Translations under genes and position numbers: made by a program | Source: an uncultured Prevotellaceae bacterium | Lineage (GTDB): Bacteria; Bacteroidota; Bacteroidia; Bacteroidales; Bacteroidaceae | Reading direction: 5' to 3' | DNA length: 5,446 nt | Assembly: GCA_946413885.1 (NCBI GenBank) | Contig: CAMKMK010000159.1 | Span: forward strand, 1 to 5,446 | Shown here: positions 1 through 4,802 of the stretch, piece by piece | Position numbering within the stretch: position 1 is the first letter of the stretch | How the letters are laid out: each line of letters begins with the position of its first letter | The notes under the pieces: generated by a model | Database searches by the model: none | Seen by the model: the letters and a program-made list of their open reading frames with translations, nothing else | Told to the model about the DNA's origin: nothing

Positions 1-40
1 GCTTATTATTGCGAATCCTTATAAAAAACTTTGGGATTTA

Positions 41-70
41 TGTAATATTTGCAGAAATGTTACGTCTAAT
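41..70 (+). promoter_or_regulatory. Candidate ECF-sigma promoter of the first sigma operon
   Basis: TGTAAT (41-46) is followed by a 16-base spacer and CGTCTAAT (63-70). This resembles the TGTAAC / CGTCT -35 and -10 pair that I recall upstream of Bacteroidetes ECF sigma genes. Transcription would start around 75-80, leaving a leader of about 40 bases before the first gene. No good housekeeping-type promoter was found here: AATATTTG (44-51) resembles a -7 box but lacks a correctly spaced TTTG. The placement fits autoregulation by the sigma factor encoded in this operon. The motif is seen; the consensus is from memory and the function is inferred. Confidence 0.45.
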
Positions 71-118
71 TAGATAGAGAAAGATAAATGAAACATTAAC
101 AATTTAAAGATTACATTT

Positions 119-547
119 ATGGAGTGGATTATGATTCCCCTGAACTTTGCCATCGTTTTTGGCTGCATCTACAAGGTCATTGAATTGTTCGTCCGCAAGC
201 GTGAACGGCTGATGCTTATCAGCAAACTGACTGAGATTTCCAATGTGGATTTCAAAGGCATCAACCTCTACAGCAGCGGCAACAAATACACAGCTCTGCG
301 CATCGGCTGGCTGATGCTGGGTGTGGGCCTTGGATTCCTTGTTGGTTTCATTATCAACATCATAGCCACTGGTGGGGACTACTCTTTCCATGCTCATGAT
401 GATGAAATGTACCTGTATAACAATCGTATTGGCGGTATTGTCTATGTGGCATGCATCTGCATCTTTGGCGGCATTTGTCTGCTGATGTCCTATCGCGCTG
501 AACGTAAAGCTGAGCACCCAAAAGAGAAGAAGGAAGAAGAATTCTGA
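119..547 (+). CDS. Small three-helix inner-membrane protein (DUF6249-like), first gene of ECF sigma operon
   Basis: A 142-residue membrane protein with predicted membrane segments at about residues 5-24, 60-82 and 104-124. A basic stretch (VRKRER) follows the first segment, and the tail is strongly charged (residues 127-142, rich in K and E). It resembles the small DUF6249-type proteins often encoded directly before ECF sigma factors in Bacteroidales; that family name is from memory. No catalytic or metal-binding motif is visible. The sigma gene starts 10 bases after its stop, so co-transcription is likely, and a role in sensing or in holding the sigma factor at the membrane is possible but only inferred. 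An alternative start at ATG 131 has the better ribosome-binding context, since GGAGTGG lies just upstream, and would give 138 residues. I keep the longer form because both are plausible. Confidence 0.8.
   Translation: MEWIMIPLNFAIVFGCIYKVIELFVRKRERLMLISKLTEISNVDFKGINLYSSGNKYTALRIGWLMLGVGLGFLVGFIINIIATGGDYSFHAHDDEMYLYNNRIGGIVYVACICIFGGICLLMSYRAERKAEHPKEKKEEEF
121..127 (+). promoter_or_regulatory. Possible Shine-Dalgarno for the alternative start at 131
   Basis: GGAGTGG at 121-127 puts the GGAG core six bases before the in-frame ATG at 131. The region before ATG 119 is A/T-rich with no purine-rich SD motif. If this site is used, the protein begins MIPLNF and loses four residues. Bacteroidales often initiate without an SD, so this does not decide the question. 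Confidence 0.3.
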
Positions 548-557
548 TTCCGTATTG

Positions 558-1097
558 ATGCAGACAGAGGAGCAGCGACGGGTGGCCAGAATCCTTGACG
601 GACATATCGAGGATTTCGGCTATTTCCTGGAACGTTACAGCGAAGAGGCTTTTGCCATCGTTTCACGTCTGGTGCCGCAGCAGGAAGATGCTGAGGAACT
701 GGTGCAGGATGCCTTTGTCCGTGCCTTCAATCGATTGGAGACCTTTGAGGGACGTTCGTCGTTCTCCACATGGATTTGTCGCATCGCCTACACAACGGCT
801 GTCTCGTGGCTAAGGAAACGTCACGTCAAATATCTCAGCATGGATGACCAGCCGCAATTGTCTGAAACTGAAATCGATGAGACTCTCGACGATGAGACAC
901 GTGTCGAAGAACTGCGTCGCACCATTGAGCTGCTGAAACCAGATGAGCAGACACTCATTACCCTCTATTATTACGATAATCGTCCCCTTCAGGACATTGC
1001 TTATATTCTCGACGTGGAGCCAACTACTTTGGCCACTCGTCTTCATCGAATCCGTCGCAAACTTTATTTCTTGATGAAACATGGAACAAACCGCTAA
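558..1097 (+). CDS. ECF-subfamily RNA polymerase sigma factor (RpoE-like, sigma-24 type)
   Basis: A 179-residue sigma factor with the two-domain ECF layout. Region 2 spans about residues 20-90, including DAEELVQDAFVRAF (44-57, core polymerase binding and -10 recognition) and the aromatic/basic helix WICRIAYTTAVSWLRKR (72-88). An acidic linker follows at about 102-117. Region 4 spans about 120-172, with the helix-turn-helix in PLQDIAYILDVEPTTLATRLHRIRRKL (-35 recognition). Length is normal for the family. The start is set at ATG 558; the frame also has a TTG at 555, adding one residue, but ATG is preferred. It sits between two membrane-protein genes in one operon, which suggests control by membrane sequestration. 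The regulon is unknown. Family assignment is firm. Confidence 0.95.
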   Translation: MQTEEQRRVARILDGHIEDFGYFLERYSEEAFAIVSRLVPQQEDAEELVQDAFVRAFNRLETFEGRSSFSTWICRIAYTTAVSWLRKRHVKYLSMDDQPQLSETEIDETLDDETRVEELRRTIELLKPDEQTLITLYYYDNRPLQDIAYILDVEPTTLATRLHRIRRKLYFLMKHGTNR

Positions 1098-1455
1098 AGA
1101 CCGTGCCTTGATGAAAGCCCTCGCCCCCAAAGAGGCGAAACATCTGCCATCGAACTTCTCTTATCTCGCCATGCGTCGTATTGAAGAAAGTCATCGTGAG
1201 GCTTTGCGCCGCCAACGTATTGCTGCCATCATCGTTGTTATAGTTCTCTTTTGTGCAGGTCTTGCTGTTTTAGCCTATTATTTCGGCTCCACCCTCTATC
1301 ACTCGTTGGTTTCCCTCCGTAGTGTTCCAGATGCTTGGGCCATCGCCCTTTCCTCGTTTTTCTGTCTCACGTTCTTTGCCTTGCTGAATCAGTGGCTTGC
1401 TCATCGAAACAAGACGCTAAAAAAGTCTTTGCATAACATACCCATTGGGGATTAG
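1081..1455 (+). CDS. Two-helix membrane protein, putative anti-sigma partner
   Basis: A 124-residue protein. Its cytoplasmic-looking N-terminal segment contains LPSNFSYLAMRRIEE (22-36), followed by basic residues (REALRRQR, 39-46) and two membrane helices at about 47-69 and 86-105. The short C-terminal tail (KTLKKSLHN) is basic, consistent with both ends being inside. The LPSNF-type segment before a membrane helix is, from memory, typical of proteins encoded after ECF sigma genes in Bacteroidales. No zinc-binding HxxxCxxC motif of a ZAS anti-sigma is present. The start ATG overlaps the last 17 bases of the sigma gene in a different frame, which implies translational coupling and matched stoichiometry. 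An anti-sigma role is inferred from position and topology. A terminator follows 30 bases after the stop. Confidence 0.8.
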   Translation: MEQTAKDRALMKALAPKEAKHLPSNFSYLAMRRIEESHREALRRQRIAAIIVVIVLFCAGLAVLAYYFGSTLYHSLVSLRSVPDAWAIALSSFFCLTFFALLNQWLAHRNKTLKKSLHNIPIGD

Positions 1456-1484
1456 ATTAGGTTTATAAGATCAGTTCGAACAAC

Positions 1485-1517
1485 CTCCCGCCCTCTGTGA
1501 AGAGCGTGGGAGTTTTT
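1485..1517 (+). terminator. Rho-independent terminator of the first sigma operon
   Basis: The arm CTCCCGCCCTCT (1485-1496) pairs with AGAGCGTGGGAG (1501-1512) across the tetraloop GTGA. This gives a 12-position stem with one C-C mismatch and one G-U pair. TTTTT (1513-1517) follows directly, then another T-rich stretch. It sits 30 bases after the stop of the third gene and separates the sigma operon from the hydrolase gene. Confidence 0.88.
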
Positions 1518-1663
1518 GCGTTCTTTAATTTCGTATAAGGGTACAATAATTCTGTATCACGAAAAGATTATCATTATGATGTGGAGCGAGCTATTTCCCT
1601 TTTTTATTGCCTCAAATCACGATATTATTCAGGTCAACCTATCATGGAATGAAGAAAAAGTTG

Positions 1664-1671
1664 TATCTTAG
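1664..1671 (+). promoter_or_regulatory. Possible -7 promoter element for the GH39 gene
   Basis: TATCTTAG preceded by TTG is one base away from the Bacteroidetes -7 consensus TAnnTTTG, in a typical setting (A-rich upstream, GTGCCC downstream). It lies 28 bases before the start codon. No TTTG is visible 19-21 bases upstream, so the promoter would be weak or activator-dependent. Apart from this element and the palindrome at 1678, I see nothing recognisable in 1526-1699. Confidence 0.4.
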
Positions 1672-1677
1672 TGCCCG

Positions 1678-1689
1678 TAATGTACATTA
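1678..1689. repeat. Perfect 12-bp palindrome in the GH39 leader
   Basis: TAATGTACATTA is identical to its reverse complement. It lies between the candidate -7 element and the start codon at 1700, about where transcription would begin. It could be an operator, but A/T-rich palindromes of this length also arise by chance. Confidence 0.35.
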
Positions 1690-1699
1690 TTAAAGATAG

Positions 1700-3091
1700 A
1701 TGAAACGACAGCTTACCACCCTTTTGGCGTTTTTGATGTTCGGCTATGCCTCAGCAGACGTGTTTGTGTATCCCAGTCAGGAAATTGGAACCATCAAGCC
1801 GATGAATGGTGTGAACAATGGCCCAGCGGGACCCTACGGCTTGGGAGACAGCCAGACGCGCGACAACTTTGATGACTACAGGGCAGCCAAGTTTCCCTTC
1901 GCACGTACCCACGACTCTGCCTTCAGCGAATGTTATGGCTCAGAACATACGGTTGACATCACTTCCATCTTCCCAGACTTCTCAAAGAAGACGGATGATC
2001 CCAAAGCATACGACTTTGCCATCACAGACTGGTACCTGAAACGCATTCGTGACATGGGTACGGAAGTCTTTTTCCGCTTGGGACAGAAGATTGAGCATCA
2101 TGTCAAGAAGTACGGCATACTTCCTCCAGCTGATTTCAAGAAGTGGGCGCAGATATGTGAGCATATCATCCGACACTACAACGAAGGGTGGGCTGATGGA
2201 TTCGAATGGAATATCCGCTACTGGGAGATATGGAACGAGGCTGACTTGGACGCCAAGACATGGAACAAGAATCCACGCACGTGGGGCGGCACAGAACAAC
2301 AGTTCTTCGATCTCTACACGACGACTGCCAAGCACCTGAAGAAATGTTTCCCTCAGCTGAAGATTGGCGGTCCTGCCTTGGCTGGCCAAGAGCAATGGGC
2401 TGACCGTTTCCTGGCTCACATGAAGAAGAATGACGTGCCAATAGACTTCTTCTCGTGGCACATTTACAGTACAGACCCCAAAATGATTGCAGAGAAGGCT
2501 GAGCGTATGCGCAAACTGGTGGACTCGCATGGCTTCAACAAGGCTGAGACCATCCTGAACGAATGGAACTACATACGCGGCTGGACAGAAGACTATCCAT
2601 ATAGTTTGGCGACGGTTCATGGGGTGAAAGGTGCTGCTTTTACTGCTGCCACGATGGCTGCCTGCCAAACTGCGCCTGTGGATATCCTGATGTATTACGA
2701 TGCACGCCCTGAAACGCCCTATAATGGTTTGTTTGACTTCTACACATTCCAGCCTCTGCCTTCCTACTACAGTTTCTTTGCGTGGAGTCGTCTGGCAAGT
2801 TTGGGGAAACAGGTAAAGGTTGAGACGCAGGACGAAGACCTTTATGCTGCAGCCGCCAAAGGTGAAGACGGCATCGTTCGCACTTTAGTGGCACGCTATA
2901 ACGATAATGACAACATCAATCGCAGCAAGACCGTGAAAATCCACATCGAGGGCACAAAGGACGGCGAGGTTGTGGGGCATATTGTGAACTCATCAAAACT
3001 GTATTCTGAGACCATCCTGGACATCAAGGAAAGCATCGTTACACTCAAACTTGAACCCAATGCTGTTGTTGTGATCGAGACAAAGATTTGA
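1700..3091 (+). CDS. Secreted GH39-family glycoside hydrolase (beta-xylosidase-like)
   Basis: A 463-residue protein. It begins with a signal peptide (basic MKR, hydrophobic core, cleavage probably after ASA at 17-19) and has no lipobox cysteine, so it is likely periplasmic or secreted. The mature start has the GVNNGP segment (37-42) that I associate with GH39. The (beta/alpha)8 barrel covers about residues 30-365. WEIWNEADL (175-183) gives the acid/base Glu180, and ETILNEWNY (283-291) gives the nucleophile Glu288, as in clan GH-A retaining enzymes. The conserved strand FFSWHIYS (250-257) contains His254. Residues from about 370 to the end look like the small beta-sandwich common in GH39. Length is normal. 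Substrate cannot be read from sequence: GH39 includes beta-xylosidases, alpha-L-iduronidases and arabinose-releasing enzymes. It appears to be a single-gene unit. Confidence 0.88.
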   Translation: MKRQLTTLLAFLMFGYASADVFVYPSQEIGTIKPMNGVNNGPAGPYGLGDSQTRDNFDDYRAAKFPFARTHDSAFSECYGSEHTVDITSIFPDFSKKTDDPKAYDFAITDWYLKRIRDMGTEVFFRLGQKIEHHVKKYGILPPADFKKWAQICEHIIRHYNEGWADGFEWNIRYWEIWNEADLDAKTWNKNPRTWGGTEQQFFDLYTTTAKHLKKCFPQLKIGGPALAGQEQWADRFLAHMKKNDVPIDFFSWHIYSTDPKMIAEKAERMRKLVDSHGFNKAETILNEWNYIRGWTEDYPYSLATVHGVKGAAFTAATMAACQTAPVDILMYYDARPETPYNGLFDFYTFQPLPSYYSFFAWSRLASLGKQVKVETQDEDLYAAAAKGEDGIVRTLVARYNDNDNINRSKTVKIHIEGTKDGEVVGHIVNSSKLYSETILDIKESIVTLKLEPNAVVVIETKI

Positions 3092-3214
3092 TCCAATCTC
3101 CCAATTGACAAATGACGTCTTTACCCTTGAGACCATCTGTTAGGCTCTTGTCTATCTTAATACAGTTAAGACAGAAGGAGAATGGGTCATTCAATAACAA
3201 ATATGTCCTCTTTT

Positions 3215-3246
3215 CTTGCCGATATCGGCAAAAAGTGGTACTTTTG
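3215..3246 (+). promoter_or_regulatory. Bacteroidetes housekeeping promoter of the Fic gene
   Basis: TACTTTTG (3239-3246) matches TAnnTTTG exactly. CTTG (3215-3218) supplies the TTG core of the -33 element with a 20-base spacer, within the usual 19-21. Transcription should begin near 3250-3254. That places the promoter inside the longer open frame starting at TTG 3216 and rules that start out. The -33 element lies within the palindrome at 3216-3231. Confidence 0.75.
3216..3231. promoter_or_regulatory. Perfect 16-bp palindromic operator overlapping the -33 element
   Basis: TTGCCGATATCGGCAA is a perfect inverted repeat with no spacer. Its left half contains the -33 TTG and its right half occupies the promoter spacer, so bound protein would block RNA polymerase. 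The half-site TTGCCGAT recurs at 3267-3274. The Fic protein encoded downstream carries its own DNA-binding domain and is the obvious candidate ligand. The structure is seen; binding is inferred. Confidence 0.65.
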
Positions 3247-3265
3247 CAGAGGAAAATGAAAAAAA

Positions 3266-3275
3266 CTTGCCGATA
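3266..3275 (+). repeat. Second copy of the operator half-site in the Fic leader
   Basis: CTTGCCGATA repeats 3215-3224 exactly, in direct orientation and 51 bases downstream, close to five helical turns. It lies after the expected transcription start and 9 bases before the ATG. A protein binding here could cooperate with the palindrome or obstruct elongation or translation. Confidence 0.55.
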
Positions 3276-3284
3276 GAGAAGACA

Positions 3285-4181
3285 ATGGAGTATTTGTCAG
3301 TGATACAGTTTGCCGAGAAGTACGGTATATCTGAGCGGACAGCCCGCAACTATTGTGCCAATGGAAAAATAGAAGGAGCTTTTTTGACAGGGAAGACATG
3401 GAATATTCCTGCTGATGCTGTCCTTCCCAAACGGGGAACTGTCAAAGGGAAAATCTCTCCTTTGCTGAAAACTTTAAGGGAGCAGAAGGCTTCGAGATTG
3501 AAAGGTGGCATTTATCATCGCACTCAAATCGACCTGACCTACAACTCCAATCACATAGAAGGTAGCCGTTTGACACACGATCAGACACGTTATATCTTTG
3601 AAACGAATACGATTGGTATTACAGATGGTGCCGTCAATGTGGATGATATCGTAGAAACCATTAATCACTTCCGCTGCATTGATTATGTCATCGATCATGC
3701 GGAAGAGATTTTGACGGAGCATCTTGTCAAGCAACTTCACTTGATGCTGAAGACAGGCACTTCCTACAGCCAGAAGGATTGGTTTGCTGTGGGCGATTAC
3801 AAGAAACTGCCAAACGAGGTGGGCGGACAAGAGACAAGTACTCCTCAGGAGGTTCACGCTCACATGAAAACATTGTTAGGAAACTATACCCACAATCGTC
3901 AGCATACCTTGGAAGACATTATTGGTTTCCATGTACGCTTCGAGCAGATTCATCCCTTCCAGGATGGCAATGGCAGGGTAGGACGGTTGTTGATGTTCAA
4001 GGAGTGTCTGGCAAACAATATTGTTCCCTTCATTATTACCGATGAACTAAAAATGTTCTACTATCGAGGACTGCGTGAGTGGGGACACGTCAACGGTTAT
4101 CTGATGGACACTTGCCTAACAGCTCAGGATCAATACAAGTCCTTACTCGATTATTTCCGTATCGCATACAGGAAAAAGTAG
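3285..4181 (+). CDS. Fic-domain adenylyltransferase-type protein with N-terminal helix-turn-helix
   Basis: A 298-residue protein from ATG 3285. Residues 1-45 form an excisionase/MerR-like winged helix-turn-helix (YLSVIQFAEKYGISERTARNYC, then the wing-like GKTWNIPADA). The Fic domain follows. Its motif HPFQDGNGRVGR (223-234) is complete, with catalytic His223, phosphate-anchor residues GNG and Arg234, so AMP transfer to a protein hydroxyl is expected. SNHIEG (88-93) matches the inhibitory (S/T)xxxE(G/N) helix placed N-terminal to the core (class II), with Glu92 predicted to block productive ATP binding. No separate antitoxin is therefore needed. Target protein unknown. The frame stays open upstream to TTG 3216, but that region holds the promoter and operator. 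No signal peptide, so cytoplasmic. The gene stands alone. Confidence 0.93.
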   Translation: MEYLSVIQFAEKYGISERTARNYCANGKIEGAFLTGKTWNIPADAVLPKRGTVKGKISPLLKTLREQKASRLKGGIYHRTQIDLTYNSNHIEGSRLTHDQTRYIFETNTIGITDGAVNVDDIVETINHFRCIDYVIDHAEEILTEHLVKQLHLMLKTGTSYSQKDWFAVGDYKKLPNEVGGQETSTPQEVHAHMKTLLGNYTHNRQHTLEDIIGFHVRFEQIHPFQDGNGRVGRLLMFKECLANNIVPFIITDELKMFYYRGLREWGHVNGYLMDTCLTAQDQYKSLLDYFRIAYRKK

Positions 4182-4252
4182 TAAAACGAGAAAACTGAAT
4201 AGGAAAGGAAGTCATCCTACGTTAATCTTTCTTAATTTATGAACGTCGCAGG

Positions 4253-4286
4253 TTGACAAAATGTGTGTTTTTCCGTTTTATATGTG
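4253..4286 (+). promoter_or_regulatory. Possible promoter of the second sigma operon
   Basis: TTGACA (4253-4258) lies upstream of CCGTTTTATATGTG (4273-4286), immediately before ATG 4289. Read as a Bacteroidetes promoter, TATATGTG (4279-4286) is an imperfect -7 box and the 23-base spacer is too long. Read as an ECF promoter, TTGACA, 15 bases, CGTTTTAT is an alternative. Either would give a very short or leaderless transcript. The stretch 4182-4252 contains no convincing terminator or other signal. Confidence 0.3.
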
Positions 4287-4288
4287 TA

Positions 4289-4792
4289 ATGCATGAGCAA
4301 GACTTCATATCACACGTTACTCTATTGCGTTCCACAGCCCTGCAACTGGGGCAGCAATTCTTTGGTAATGTCGAGGATGCAGAGGATGTGGCACAGGAAA
4401 CGATGATGCGCCTGTGGGCGGCACGCGAACACATCGATTTGACTTGTCCGCTGAAGCCACTCGTTGCCCGTGTTGCCAGAAATGTATGTGTTGATCATCA
4501 ACGCAATCGATGTTTCTTGCAAACAGAGAGGATTCAAGCTCTTACTGGAGGGCTGGAACCTTCTGATCCTCAATCCCTTCTTGAAGAGCGTGAGAACGAC
4601 GTGTGGCTCGAGCATCGTCTTAAAGCCTTGCCTGAATACCTTCGTCGTGTATTGCGTATGCGGCAAGAAGACGACCTTTCCAACCAGCAGATTGCAGATG
4701 TCCTTGGTACTGACCCTCGCTCTGTACAAACCCTCATCAGCAAAGCTCGTCATCAACTCCTCAATGACTTAAAACAACGTTATCGCAATTAA
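4289..4792 (+). CDS. ECF-subfamily RNA polymerase sigma factor, second and divergent copy
   Basis: A 167-residue sigma factor from ATG 4289. Region 2 covers about residues 5-75, with NVEDAEDVAQETMMRLW (27-43) and the basic helix region PLVARVARNVCVDHQRNR (57-74). A linker rich in E and L follows. Region 4 covers about 105-160, with the helix-turn-helix in SNQQIADVLGTDPRSVQTLISKARHQL (131-157). It shares only the family pattern with the sigma factor at 558 and is not a recent duplicate. An upstream TTG at 4253 would add MTKCVFFRFICV, but that segment coincides with the promoter-like sequence, so ATG 4289 is preferred. The next gene begins 10 bases after its stop and is probably its regulator. 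Regulon unknown. Confidence 0.93.
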   Translation: MHEQDFISHVTLLRSTALQLGQQFFGNVEDAEDVAQETMMRLWAAREHIDLTCPLKPLVARVARNVCVDHQRNRCFLQTERIQALTGGLEPSDPQSLLEERENDVWLEHRLKALPEYLRRVLRMRQEDDLSNQQIADVLGTDPRSVQTLISKARHQLLNDLKQRYRN

Positions 4793-4802
4793 TAATAATG
4801 AA

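Noticed and set aside
30..51. TTTG (30-33) with AATATTTG (44-51) as a housekeeping promoter
   Set aside because: Spacing of 10 bases is far too short for the 19-21 needed, and the first base of the -7 box does not match.
104..517. Minus-strand open frame (137 codons) opposite the first membrane-protein gene
   Set aside because: Antisense shadow of a plus-strand gene with proper membrane helices and operon context; no recognisable features.
1576..1671. 31-codon open frame starting MMWSELFPFF
   Set aside because: Short, no SD, no family resemblance, and its end coincides with the possible -7 promoter box; probably chance.
1982..2668. Long minus-strand open frame (228 codons) inside the GH39 gene
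   Set aside because: It lies wholly opposite a gene with clear catalytic motifs and a signal peptide; its translation shows no recognisable domain.
3151..3175. Imperfect hairpin (TCTATCTTAA / TTAAGACAGA, 5-base loop) between the GH39 and Fic genes
   Set aside because: One mismatch, A/T-rich, and no T-run on either side, so not convincing as a terminator. The 3092-3214 gap otherwise shows nothing recognisable.
3216..3284. N-terminal extension of the Fic protein from TTG 3216
   Set aside because: This stretch contains the operator palindrome, the -7 element and the likely transcription start, so it cannot be translated from this promoter.
4200..4219. Possible terminator after the Fic gene (TAGGA ... 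TCCTA)
   Set aside because: Only a 5-base stem with a 10-base loop and no proper T-run.
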